From Roseovarius indicus (lineage in GTDB: Bacteria > Pseudomonadota > Alphaproteobacteria > Rhodobacterales > Rhodobacteraceae), in contig NZ_CP031598.1 in NCBI RefSeq assembly GCF_008728195.1, positions 5,146,001 through 5,210,000 of the forward strand: DNA of 64,000 nt, read 5' to 3'. The notes beneath the pieces were generated by a model. It ran no database searches, was not told the origin of the DNA, and saw only the letters and a program-made list of their open reading frames with translations. This document shows, piece by piece, positions 24,072 through 33,415 of the stretch; position 1 is the stretch's first letter; every line of letters begins with the position of its first letter. Made by a program: the position numbers and the translations under genes.

Positions 24072-27000
24072 ATGCTCCGTTTCATTTCATCAGTCATTCT
24101 CTTCGGTCTCATCGCCATTCAGGCCACAGCCCAGGGCACCGTTCCCGAACGGCGAGAGGTCATCACCCTCGACACCGATTTCTACGGCGCCGACCTGCAG
24201 CCGCTTTTCGACACCACGCGCACGGCCTGCCGCACCGCCTGTTTCGCCGATGCCGATTGCCGGGCCTACACGTTCAACTCCCGCTCCAACGCCTGTTTCC
24301 CGAAAAGCGCGGTGCAAGACACGCAAGCGTATGAAGGCGCGGTCTCGGCCCGCATCCTGAACACCGAGGCCGCCGTTCTGTCGCAGGAAGACGCCCGAAC
24401 CGAAGACCTCGGCTTCCTCTCGCAGGGCGACTTCAACAACGCCCGCGACCAGGCCATCGGCCTCTCCTGGCGCCACCCGGGCGGCCAATACGAGACACCC
24501 GCCATGCTCTCGGCCGCGCAACAGCGGCTCTCCGACAACGATTTCCTCAATGCCATGCGCTGGACAGGCGCCATCGTCGCCGCCACCGACGCGCCCGACC
24601 AATGGGTCGAATACGCCCGCCTCTCGCTGCTGATCCAGACCGACAAGACTTCGGAACAGCGCCAGAACGCCACCCGCGCCTTCGAGGCCTCGGTCAACGC
24701 CTACCTGCGCGCACAGGCCGATCCGGTGCGTATCAACGCGCTTCTCACCATGGCCCCGGCGCTGGAAAAGATCGGCCGCGGGCGCGACATGGTTCATGCG
24801 CTGCGGCTTGCCGAAAGCATCCAGCCGCGTGACGATGTGCTGTCAGAGCTGGAAAGCGCCGTGGCCAAGTACGGCTTCCGCATCACCGAGCATCGCTCCG
24901 ACAACGAAAGCGCCAGCCCGCGCATCTGCGCCGAATTCTCCGAAGACCTGATCCAGGCCGGCACCGATTACACGCCTTACGTCCGCCTGCCCGATGCCGG
25001 GCTTGTGGTGCAGGCCGAGGAGCGCCAGCTTTGCATCGACGGTGTTCAGCACGGCGAGCGCTACCGCGTCACCTTCCGCAAGGGCCTGCCCGCCGCCAGC
25101 GGCGAGGAGCTTCTGAAAGACGTCGAGATCACGCTCTATGTCCGCGACCGCTCGCCCAAGGTGGCCTTCCCGGGTCGCAACTACGTGCTGCCCAAGGCCG
25201 CCGACACCGCGCTGCCGCTGGAAACCGTCAACCTTGACGAGGTCGACCTGATCCTCCGCCGGGTCAGCGACCGCAATCTCCTGCGCGCCATCCAGGACGA
25301 TTATTTCGCCCGACCGCTCAGCTATTACGCCGATCGCCGGTTCTCGGACGATATTGCCGAGGACATCTGGCAAGGCACTGGCGAGGTGCAGAACGAGCTG
25401 AACCAGACGATGACCACCCGCCTTCCCATGGGCGAGGTGCTCGCCGATCAGCCGCCGGGCATCTACACGTTGACCGCCCGCGTGCCGGGCGTTGACCTCT
25501 ACGACGATGCCGGGGCGACCCAATGGTTCGTCCTGACCGATCTCGGGCTTACGACTTTGAAAGGCACCGACGGCCTGCACGTCTTCGTGCGCGGTCTCAG
25601 CGATGCGGCTGCCGAGGAAGGCGTCACCCTCACCCTCCTCTCCCGCAGCAACCGCGAGTTGGGCACGCTGCAAACCGATGCAAACGGCCACGCCCTCTTC
25701 GCCCCCGGCCTGACTCGCGGCACCGATGGCGCGGCCCCCGCGATGGTGCTGGCGAAACAGGGCGAGGATGACCTCGCCTTTCTCTCCCTGACCGACCCGG
25801 CCTTCGACCTCTCCGACCGTGGTGTCGAGGGGCGGCAGCCCGCCCCGCCGGTCGACGTGTTCCTCGCCACCGATCGCGGCGCCTATCGCGCGGGCGAGGT
25901 GATCCATGCCACCGCGCTCGCCCGCGACAGCGGCGCGGAAGCTGTGCAGGGCCTGCCCCTCACCGCCATCCTCAAGCGCCCCGACGGCGTGGAATATTCC
26001 CGCCACCTCTCGGCCGAGGATTCCGCCGGCGGCCATGTCTTCACCATGCCCGTTTCGCAATCCGCCCCGCGCGGCGCCTGGACCCTCGACATCAAGGCCG
26101 ACCCCGACGCCGAAACGCTCGCCAGCCAGACCATCCTCGTCGAGGATTTCCTGCCCGAGCGTATCGACTTCACCCTCTCCCTGCCCGAGGGCGAGATCCG
26201 CCCCGGCGACAAGCCTTCCCTCACCATCGACGCCAAGTACCTCTTCGGCGCCCCCGGTGCGGGCCTCAAGTCGAACGGCACCGTCACCCTGCGGCCCAAA
26301 CGGTCGCTCGAGGCGTTCCCCGGCTACGAATTCGGCCGCCATGACGAACAGGTCAACGCCCGCTCCGGCTATATCGACGGCGGCACCACCGGCCCCGACG
26401 GCATCCTCGTCACCCCCGTCGAGATGCCCGAAACCTCCGTCACCGACCGCCCGTTCGAGGCGTCCGTGCGCATCTCCGTCCGCGAAGGCTCGGGCCGCCC
26501 GGTCGAGCGCGAAACCAAGCGCATGCTCGCCCCCGCCGGCCCGATGATCGGCCTCAAGCCCGCCTTCGACGGCGTCGTCGCCGAAGGCACCGACGCCAGT
26601 TTCCAGGTCATCTCGCTGGGCGCCGACCTCTCGCCCACGCCGATGCAGGTGACATGGACGATGAACCGCGTCGAAACCCGCTACCAATGGTACCAGGACT
26701 ACGGCTCGTGGAACTGGGAACCGGTCACCACCCGCAGCCGCGTCGCCACCGGCGAGGCCACGCTGGGCGGCGACCCGGTCACCGTCTCCGCCCCCGTCGA
26801 ATGGGGCCAGTACGAGCTGGTCGTGGAACGGACAGACGGCACCTACGTCGCCGCCTCCTCCGACTTCTACGCCGGCTGGTACGCACCCGCCGACGCCTCC
26901 AGCACGCCCGACACGCTGGAACTGTCCCTCGACCAGCCCGGCTACCGCTCGGGTGACACGGCCCAACTCCGCATCGTGCCCCGCTATGCCGGCACGGCCC

Positions 27001-29495
27001 TCATCACCGTCATGTCGAACCACGTGATCGACATGCAGGCGGTCGAAGTCACCGAGGGCGAGAACACCATCCCCCTTCCCGTGACCGACGAATGGGGCGC
27101 CGGCGCCTATGTCACGGCCCAGGTCATCCGCCCGATGAACGTCGCCGCCGGCCACAACCCGGCCCGCTCCCTCGGCCTGTCCTATGCCAAGATCGAACCG
27201 GGCGACCGCCAGCTTGACGTCTCCATCGACGCGCCCGACATGTCCGACCCGCGCGGCCCGCTCGACGTCACCGTGAACGTCGACGGCATCGGCGACGGCG
27301 ACACCGCCTACGTCACCCTCGCGGCGGTCGACCTCGGCATCCTCAACCTCACCGGCTTCGAAAGCCCCGACCCCTCCGGTCATTACTTCGGCCAGCGCCG
27401 CCTCGGCGTCGAGATCCGCGACCTCTATGGGCGCCTGATCGACGGCATGAACGGCGCCCAGGGGCAGGTCCGCTCCGGCGGCGACGCCTCGAACAGCCAG
27501 TTCGACTCGCCCCCGCCGCAGGACGAGCTTGTCGCCTATTTCTCCGGCCCCCTCACCATCGGCCCGGATGGCACGGCACAGGCCACGTTCGACATCCCCG
27601 ATTTCAACGGCACCGTCCGCCTGATGGCGGTGGCATGGTCCCCCCGCGCCGTGGGGCAGGCCGAGCGTGACGTCATCGTCCGCGACCCGGTCGTCGTCAC
27701 CGCCTCGCTGCCCCGATTCCTGGCCCCCGGCGACCAGAGCCGCCTTCTGCTGGAGATCGTCCATGCCGACGGGCCCGCGGGCCGCATGGGCCTCGACGTC
27801 ACCGCCGATGGGCTGACGCTGGGCGATGCCATCCCCTCCGGCTTCGACCTCGCCGAAGGCGAAAAAGCCACCTTCCGCCTGCCGGTCACGGCCGGCGAGG
27901 TGGGCGATTACGACCTCCGCGTCGCCCTCACCACGCCCGACGGCCAGCAACTGACCAAGTCGCTGAAACTCGGCGTCCGCTCCAACGACCCCGAGATTGC
28001 CGAAACCCGCCGCCTCTCCCTCGCGCCCGGCAACAGCTTCACCCTCAATGAGGATGTCTTCGCCGAGCTCAAACCCGGCACAGGCAGCGCCATCCTCTCC
28101 GCCGGCCCATTGGCGAAGATGAACGCCCCGCAACTCCTGACTGCGCTCGACCGCTACCCCTATGGCTGCACCGAGCAGGTCACGTCACAGGCCATGCCGC
28201 TCCTCTATTTCAACGCGGTGGCCGAGGCGCTGGGGTTGGGCGAGCAGGACCGCATCGACACCCGCATCGAGCAATCCGTCACCCGCGTCCTTGCCCGCCA
28301 GTCCACCGGCGGCGGCTTCGGCCTCTGGTACCCGGACTCGGGCGATTTCTGGCTCGACGCCTATGTCACCGACTTCCTCTCCCGCGCCAAATCGAAAGGG
28401 CATGACGTGCCGCAACAGGCCTTCGCCATGGCGATGGACAACCTGCGCAACCGCGTCAACTACGCCCCCGATTTCGACGAGGGCGGCGAAGACGTGGCCT
28501 ATGCACTCATGGTCCTCGCCCGCGAAGGCGCGGCGCGCATGGGCGATTTGCGCTACTACGCCGACGTGAAATCCGAGGCCTTCGCAACCCCGCTGGCCCT
28601 GGCCCAGCTCGGCTCGGCGCTGGCCTCCTACGGCGACCAGACCCGCGCCGACCGCATGTTCGCCCTCGCCGTGCGCCGCGTCGTGGGCCAGTCGGGCGAC
28701 GAGGGCCATGTCTGGCGGGCCGATTACGGCACCCGCCTGCGCGACCGCGCGGGCCTGCTGGCGCTGGCCGTCGAGGCAGGCAGCAACGTGGTCGACGCCT
28801 CGGCCCTGGCCGACACCCTGTCCGACGTCGGCCCCAACATGTCGACCCAGGAACAGGCCTGGACCCTTCTGGCCACGCAGGCCCTGATCGACGATCCGTC
28901 GCTCGCCGGCCTCACCCTCAACGGCGAACCGGTCTCGGGCCCGCTGGTGCAGAAGGTGAGCGCCGAGATGTTCACCGATCAGACCATCGCCAACACCGGC
29001 GACCGCCCCGTCGACATCACGCTCACCACCATCGGCGTGCCCACCGTCGCGCCCGAGCCCGGCGGCTACGGCTATGCCATCGAGCGCCGCTATTACGACC
29101 TCGACGGCAACGCCGTCACCCTCGACAGCGTCGAAACCGGCACCCGCCTCGTCACCGTCATCAAGGTCACGCCCTTCGAGAAGGGCGAAGCCCGCCTGAT
29201 GGTCGACGACCCGCTGCCCGCCGGCCTCGAGATCGACAACCCCAACCTGCTGCGCTCGGGCGATATCCGCGCGCTCGACTGGCTCAACCCCGCCAGCGCA
29301 CGCTACACCGAGTTCCGCTCCGACCGGTTCCTCGCCGCGGTCGACTGGCGTTCGGACAAGCCGTTCGAGCTGGCCTATATCGTCCGCGCGGTCTCTCCGG
29401 GCCGCTACCACCACCCGGCGGTCTCGGTCGAGGACATGTACCGCCCGCAATACCGGGCGCATTCCGCCACCGGGCAGATGCGCGTGACCGAGTGA
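24072..29495 (+). CDS. Alpha-2-macroglobulin family protein with PAN domain (YfhM-like)
   Basis: A 1807-residue secreted protein. A signal peptide (1-21, ending QATAQ, no lipobox) is followed by a PAN/apple domain with a Cys cluster (CRTACFADADCRAYTF), macroglobulin domains, the bait region, and the A2M core. The thioester motif CTEQ is intact at 1366-1369 (YGCTEQ). In the alpha/alpha toroid that follows, segments such as GGFGLWYPDSGDFWLDAY are typical. Bacterial A2Ms trap proteases in the periplasm and are paired with PBP1C for wall repair. The start at 24072 is the first Met before the signal peptide. The next gene overlaps the stop by four bases. Confidence 0.93.
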   Translation: MLRFISSVILFGLIAIQATAQGTVPERREVITLDTDFYGADLQPLFDTTRTACRTACFADADCRAYTFNSRSNACFPKSAVQDTQAYEGAVSARILNTEAAVLSQEDARTEDLGFLSQGDFNNARDQAIGLSWRHPGGQYETPAMLSAAQQRLSDNDFLNAMRWTGAIVAATDAPDQWVEYARLSLLIQTDKTSEQRQNATRAFEASVNAYLRAQADPVRINALLTMAPALEKIGRGRDMVHALRLAESIQPRDDVLSELESAVAKYGFRITEHRSDNESASPRICAEFSEDLIQAGTDYTPYVRLPDAGLVVQAEERQLCIDGVQHGERYRVTFRKGLPAASGEELLKDVEITLYVRDRSPKVAFPGRNYVLPKAADTALPLETVNLDEVDLILRRVSDRNLLRAIQDDYFARPLSYYADRRFSDDIAEDIWQGTGEVQNELNQTMTTRLPMGEVLADQPPGIYTLTARVPGVDLYDDAGATQWFVLTDLGLTTLKGTDGLHVFVRGLSDAAAEEGVTLTLLSRSNRELGTLQTDANGHALFAPGLTRGTDGAAPAMVLAKQGEDDLAFLSLTDPAFDLSDRGVEGRQPAPPVDVFLATDRGAYRAGEVIHATALARDSGAEAVQGLPLTAILKRPDGVEYSRHLSAEDSAGGHVFTMPVSQSAPRGAWTLDIKADPDAETLASQTILVEDFLPERIDFTLSLPEGEIRPGDKPSLTIDAKYLFGAPGAGLKSNGTVTLRPKRSLEAFPGYEFGRHDEQVNARSGYIDGGTTGPDGILVTPVEMPETSVTDRPFEASVRISVREGSGRPVERETKRMLAPAGPMIGLKPAFDGVVAEGTDASFQVISLGADLSPTPMQVTWTMNRVETRYQWYQDYGSWNWEPVTTRSRVATGEATLGGDPVTVSAPVEWGQYELVVERTDGTYVAASSDFYAGWYAPADASSTPDTLELSLDQPGYRSGDTAQLRIVPRYAGTALITVMSNHVIDMQAVEVTEGENTIPLPVTDEWGAGAYVTAQVIRPMNVAAGHNPARSLGLSYAKIEPGDRQLDVSIDAPDMSDPRGPLDVTVNVDGIGDGDTAYVTLAAVDLGILNLTGFESPDPSGHYFGQRRLGVEIRDLYGRLIDGMNGAQGQVRSGGDASNSQFDSPPPQDELVAYFSGPLTIGPDGTAQATFDIPDFNGTVRLMAVAWSPRAVGQAERDVIVRDPVVVTASLPRFLAPGDQSRLLLEIVHADGPAGRMGLDVTADGLTLGDAIPSGFDLAEGEKATFRLPVTAGEVGDYDLRVALTTPDGQQLTKSLKLGVRSNDPEIAETRRLSLAPGNSFTLNEDVFAELKPGTGSAILSAGPLAKMNAPQLLTALDRYPYGCTEQVTSQAMPLLYFNAVAEALGLGEQDRIDTRIEQSVTRVLARQSTGGGFGLWYPDSGDFWLDAYVTDFLSRAKSKGHDVPQQAFAMAMDNLRNRVNYAPDFDEGGEDVAYALMVLAREGAARMGDLRYYADVKSEAFATPLALAQLGSALASYGDQTRADRMFALAVRRVVGQSGDEGHVWRADYGTRLRDRAGLLALAVEAGSNVVDASALADTLSDVGPNMSTQEQAWTLLATQALIDDPSLAGLTLNGEPVSGPLVQKVSAEMFTDQTIANTGDRPVDITLTTIGVPTVAPEPGGYGYAIERRYYDLDGNAVTLDSVETGTRLVTVIKVTPFEKGEARLMVDDPLPAGLEIDNPNLLRSGDIRALDWLNPASARYTEFRSDRFLAAVDWRSDKPFELAYIVRAVSPGRYHHPAVSVEDMYRPQYRAHSATGQMRVTE

Positions 29496-30067
29496 CGGAA
29501 CGCGTCGTCGCCACCGCCCACTGGCGCGCCCTCGACCGCGCCGGAGAGGACAAGTGCCGCCTCAGCCACGCCGCTCACGGCTGGCTGCTGGTGGGTCACG
29601 CCCGGTTCCGCGACGAGGGCGGCTTTGCGGCGCTCGACTACGTGGTGCGCTGCGACGAACAATGGCACACGCTCAGCGCCGATATCGCGGGGGTCCATGA
29701 CGACCGCGAGGTGCGGCTGCATGCGCTGCGCGACAACGGCAGCTGGCTGCTGAACGAGGCCGAGCAGCCCGGCCTCGACGGCGTGGCCGATATCGACCTG
29801 TCCTTCACGCCGGCCACCAACCTCATGCCGCTGCGCCGCCTGCTCGAAGGGCGCGACACCTCGCTTCAAACCTCCGCGGCCTGGCTGCGCTACCCCGAGC
29901 CCGCCCTCACCCGGCTCGACCAGACCTACGCCCGCACCGGCCAGCCCGACGTTATGTCCTACTTCGCGGATCAGACCGACTTCGCCACCCAGCTAAGTTT
30001 CGATCAGACCGGCTTCGTCACCCTCTACCCCGAGCTTTGGGAAGGCGAGGTCACCCATGAGGGCTGA
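29492..30067 (+). CDS. Putative glycolipid-binding domain protein
   Basis: A 191-residue protein matching the remembered pattern of the Glycolipid_bind family (PF06475): HWRALDRAGEDKCRLS at 10-25, YVVRCDEQWHT near 50, a central DIDLSFTPATNLMPLRRL near 100, and AWLRYPEPALTRLDQTY near 130. No signal peptide is seen. The start overlaps the A2M stop and its end overlaps the pbpC start by 11 bp, so it is clearly part of this operon. The biochemical role of the family is not established; its place between a protease trap and a wall synthase suggests a link to envelope lipids. Confidence 0.78.
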   Translation: MTERVVATAHWRALDRAGEDKCRLSHAAHGWLLVGHARFRDEGGFAALDYVVRCDEQWHTLSADIAGVHDDREVRLHALRDNGSWLLNEAEQPGLDGVADIDLSFTPATNLMPLRRLLEGRDTSLQTSAAWLRYPEPALTRLDQTYARTGQPDVMSYFADQTDFATQLSFDQTGFVTLYPELWEGEVTHEG

Positions 30068-32102
30068 CCGCCTCCTCCTTGCGCTCGCGCTCGTGCTTTT
30101 TACCGCAGGCTTGGGCCGTGACACGTTCGACCGCTGGGTCGATGCCACCCAACTGCCCGTGCTGGTCACCGAAACCTCGACCGAAATGCGCGACCGCAAC
30201 GGCGACCTCCTTCGCCTCTACACCGTGGAAGACGGCCGCTGGCGCCTGTCGGTCGGCCCCGATGCCGTCGACCGCCGCTATATCGACATGCTCATCGGCT
30301 ACGAGGACAAGCGTTTCTTCCAGCACGCCGGCGTCGACCCCCGCGCCATACTCCGCGCGGTGGGGCAGGCGCTCTGGCACGGCGAGGTTGTCTCCGGCGG
30401 CTCCACCCTTACCATGCAGGCCGCCCGCCTGCTCGAAGACAGCGGCACCGGCCAGCTTTCCGGCAAGCTCCGCCAGATCCGCGTGGCCCTCGCCCTCGAA
30501 CGGCGGCTTTCCAAGGACCGCATCCTCCAGATCTACCTCACCCGCGCACCCTTCGGCGGCAACCTCGAAGGCGTGCGCGCGGCGACGCTGGCCTATTTCG
30601 GCAAGGAACCGAAACGCCTGACAGCAGCCGAGGCCGCCCTCCTCGTGGCCCTTCCCCAATCACCCGAGGCCCGCCGCCCCGACCGCAACCGCCAAGCCGC
30701 CGGCGACGCCCGCGACCGCGTTCTCGAACGGCTCGGTGGCGCCGACATCCTCTCCGAAAGCGAGATCACAGCCGCCTATTCCGAACCCGTCCCCTTCGCC
30801 CGCAAACCCTTCCCGGCCCTCGCCCCCCACCTCACCGACCTTGCGCTCGCGGAAAGCCCCGTCGCCCCGCGCCACACGCTCACCCTCGACCGCACCCTGC
30901 AACAAAGCGTGGAATCCCTCGCCAAGGACAGCCTGCGCACCCTGCCCGAAGGTGTCTCCGTCGCCCTCGTCATCGCCGACCACCGCTCGGGCGAGATCCT
31001 CGCCTCCGTCGGCTCCGCCAGCTACGCCTCGGGCGACGGGCGGCAAGGCTATGTCGACATGACCCGCGCCCTGCGCTCGCCCGGCTCGACCCTGAAGCCG
31101 CTGGTCTACGCCATGGGCTTCGACCGTGGCCTCGCCCACCCCCAGACGCTCATCAACGACCGCCCCGTCGCCTTCGGCAGCTACGCCCCGCAGAACTTCG
31201 ACGGCGCCTTCCGGGGCGAGCTTTCCGTCACCGACGCCCTGCGCCAGTCGCTCAACATCCCCGTCATCCTGCTTTTGAACGAGATCGGGCCCGCGCACCT
31301 CATGGACGCCCTGCGCAAATCCGGGCTCGCCCCCGAACTCCCCGGCGATCAGCCCGGCCTCGCCGTCGCCCTGGGCGGTGTCGGCGTCACCCTCACCGAC
31401 CTTGTCCAACTCTACGCCATGCTCGCCAACGAGGGCCGAACCCGCCCTCTCCACTGGCACGACAGCCCGCCGACAACGCCCATCCACAACGTCATCAGCC
31501 GCTCCGCCGCATGGCAGGTCGGCGACATCCTCGCAGGCCTCACGCCGCCCCCCGGCGCACCGCGCGGGCGCATCGCCTACAAGACCGGCACCTCCTATGG
31601 CCATCGCGACGCATGGGCGGTGGGCTTCGACGGCGCACATGTCGCCGGCGTCTGGATCGGCCGTGCCGATGGCACGCCGGTGCCCGGCGCCTTCGGCGGC
31701 GACCTCGCGGCGCCCATCCTTTTCGAAGCCTTCCAGCGCCTCAAGCCCGAGGCCGACCCCCTGCCGCCGCCCCCGCCCGAAACCCTCATCGTCTCGACGG
31801 CCGAACTCCCCCAGCCCCTCAAGCGCTTCACCGGGCGCGAGGCCGTCTTCCGCCCCGACGAGGACGCGCCCAAGCTGGTCTTCCCGCCCTCCGGTGCGCG
31901 CCTGCCGGTCGACGGCATCGGCCTTGCCGTTAAGCTCCGCGATGGCACGCCGCCCTTCACCTGGATGGCCAACGGCGCCGCCGTCCTCACCGGCATCCAC
32001 CGACGCGATACCGTGCTGAACGGGCTGTCGCGGGGCTACTCCACCCTCTCGGTGATCGACGCCGAGGGCCGCGCCGACAGGGTCACTGTCTGGATAGACT
32101 AG
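30057..32102 (+). CDS. pbpC: Penicillin-binding protein 1C
   Basis: A 681-residue bifunctional PBP. One N-terminal membrane anchor (5-20) is followed by a GT51 transglycosylase with EDKRFFQH at 83-90 and GGSTLTMQ near 115. The transpeptidase carries STLK at 344-347, SLN at 398-400 and KTG at 509-511, and the C-terminal ~90 residues form the BiPBP_C domain of PBP1C. All catalytic residues are present. It makes and cross-links glycan in the periplasm and is the usual partner of bacterial A2M. GGCGAGG precedes the ATG. Confidence 0.94.
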   Translation: MRADRLLLALALVLFTAGLGRDTFDRWVDATQLPVLVTETSTEMRDRNGDLLRLYTVEDGRWRLSVGPDAVDRRYIDMLIGYEDKRFFQHAGVDPRAILRAVGQALWHGEVVSGGSTLTMQAARLLEDSGTGQLSGKLRQIRVALALERRLSKDRILQIYLTRAPFGGNLEGVRAATLAYFGKEPKRLTAAEAALLVALPQSPEARRPDRNRQAAGDARDRVLERLGGADILSESEITAAYSEPVPFARKPFPALAPHLTDLALAESPVAPRHTLTLDRTLQQSVESLAKDSLRTLPEGVSVALVIADHRSGEILASVGSASYASGDGRQGYVDMTRALRSPGSTLKPLVYAMGFDRGLAHPQTLINDRPVAFGSYAPQNFDGAFRGELSVTDALRQSLNIPVILLLNEIGPAHLMDALRKSGLAPELPGDQPGLAVALGGVGVTLTDLVQLYAMLANEGRTRPLHWHDSPPTTPIHNVISRSAAWQVGDILAGLTPPPGAPRGRIAYKTGTSYGHRDAWAVGFDGAHVAGVWIGRADGTPVPGAFGGDLAAPILFEAFQRLKPEADPLPPPPPETLIVSTAELPQPLKRFTGREAVFRPDEDAPKLVFPPSGARLPVDGIGLAVKLRDGTPPFTWMANGAAVLTGIHRRDTVLNGLSRGYSTLSVIDAEGRADRVTVWID

Positions 32103-32126
32103 GAAACGGGCTGGGCAATCAACGCT

Positions 32127-32144
32127 CCATACGATCACGTATGG
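32127..32144. terminator. Hairpin between convergent pbpC and DMSP lyase genes
   Basis: CCATACG (32127-32133) and CGTATGG (32138-32144) form a perfect 7-bp stem with an ATCA loop between two convergent genes. It has no T-run and may act for both strands. Confidence 0.45.
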
Positions 32145-32147
32145 CGC

Positions 32148-32750
32148 TTATCCCTCGCCACCCCACAAGGCCCACATCGCGAACATCGGCTTGTCCGCCG
32201 TCCGCATCGCGTGGGTAATCCCCGGCTCGTTGTAAAGCGACCCGCCGACCCCCGGCGTGAACCAGCCGCTGTCCCCATGCCGGAACTCGCCCTCGCTCAT
32301 CACCAGATAGGTTTCCTCCGGCGGGTGGGTGTGATCGGGGTAGCGCACGTGCGGCGCCAGCAGCGACACGCCCAGCCACACGTCGGAGCGCCGCTCAATG
32401 CCACCGGGGCCGACGATCATCGCGTTGGCATGGCCCTCGTTGATGTTCTCGCTCGCCGTCGACATGTCGCCACCGCGGGTCCGCCATTCCAGACGCGGCT
32501 CCAGCTGTCCGAACGCCTCGGCCACCTGCCGCAGGTCGGGCGCCTCGAACCGCTCCGGCGCGGCCACTTCGGCAAGCAGGGCACAGACCGGCAGCCGGCC
32601 ACCGTCTTTCTTCGCCATCTCACCGGGCTCGGCCAGCGCGGCCCTGATCCTGGCCAACGACGCCTGCGCCTCCGGGTCCACCGCGTGCGCCTCGAACGCG
32701 TCGAGGCTGGCATCGAGAAAGCTCTGCAAATCATCCGGGCGGGCGGTCAT
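32148..32750 (-). CDS. dddQ: DMSP lyase, cupin type (DddQ-like)
   Basis: A 200-residue protein with a C-terminal cupin. The metal-site segment YPDHTHPPEETYLVMSEGEF (about 138-157) has the His, His, Glu and Tyr positions of the DddQ/DddL lyases, and ITHAM near residue 180 gives the last His. Length fits DddQ and is shorter than DddL. DddQ cleaves dimethylsulfoniopropionate to DMS and acrylate. In DddQ the second His of the motif is usually HHH; here it reads HTH, the same metal ligands with Thr between. AGGAGA precedes the ATG at 32750. The assignment within the Ddd cupins is less sure than the superfamily. Confidence 0.72.
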   Translation of the reverse strand: MTARPDDLQSFLDASLDAFEAHAVDPEAQASLARIRAALAEPGEMAKKDGGRLPVCALLAEVAAPERFEAPDLRQVAEAFGQLEPRLEWRTRGGDMSTASENINEGHANAMIVGPGGIERRSDVWLGVSLLAPHVRYPDHTHPPEETYLVMSEGEFRHGDSGWFTPGVGGSLYNEPGITHAMRTADKPMFAMWALWGGEG

Positions 32751-32815
32751 GGCTGTCTCCTGAAGCTGGTCGCAAACGCGCTCAACCTTGGATGAAACCG
32801 ACCCGGGGTCAATGC

Positions 32816-33412
32816 CTAAACCCCGCGCACCCCGTTCAGCGTCAGGTCGGCCACGACCCTCGCGTAATCCTCGCGCGCCTCGGGGCCGGCGCCGCTGTTC
32901 CACATGTAATACCAGTTCAGCATCCCGAAGACCGACATCGTCACCGAGCGCAGCTTGGCGCTGTCATCGCCCAACGCCTCGGGCGCGACGCCCTTCAGCA
33001 CGTCGCCCACATAGACGACCATCTCGCGCTGATAGCCCCGCAGCACCGTTTGCTCCTCCGGCGGCAGACGGCCCACGCCATTCACCTGAACCCGGTGCTC
33101 GTAATCCGAGCCCTGGTAGGCCAGCAGGATTTCCCGCACCAGGGCGCGGACCCGCTCCTCCGGCGCCATCCCCTCAAGCTCGATGCTGCAGATCCGGTCA
33201 CGCAGCCGCCGCAGGTAGGTCTCCAGGATATCGTATAGGATCGCGTCCTTGCCGTCGTAGTAGTGGTAGATATTCGCCTTCGAGATCCCGCAATCGCGCG
33301 CCAGCTGGGTCATCGACGCGCGGTCGAACCCCTCGGTCGCGAATACCTTCGCGGCCGAGGCCAGGATCTGCGCCCGCTTTTCGTCGTGGTCCTTGGCGAT
33401 CGTCCGGGCCAA
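32816..33412 (-). CDS. TetR family regulator of the paa genes (PaaR-like)
   Basis: A 198-residue TetR protein. The N-terminal helix-turn-helix is RAQILASAAKVF ... GISKANIYHYYDGK (residues 13-53). It starts at a TTG only three bases after the paaK stop, with GGAG upstream, so it is the last gene of the paaG-paaI-paaK operon. TetR regulators in this place (PaaR) respond to phenylacetyl-CoA and repress paa genes in several proteobacteria; the likely operator is at 36000-36013. Ligand identity is inferred from position. Confidence 0.85.
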   Translation of the reverse strand: MARTIAKDHDEKRAQILASAAKVFATEGFDRASMTQLARDCGISKANIYHYYDGKDAILYDILETYLRRLRDRICSIELEGMAPEERVRALVREILLAYQGSDYEHRVQVNGVGRLPPEEQTVLRGYQREMVVYVGDVLKGVAPEALGDDSAKLRSVTMSVFGMLNWYYMWNSGAGPEAREDYARVVADLTLNGVRGV

Positions 33413-33415
33413 GCC

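Noticed and set aside
24843..28133. 1096-codon open frame on the minus strand
   Set aside because: It is antisense to the alpha-2-macroglobulin gene. High GC in third positions creates such frames; the product has no domain or realistic composition.
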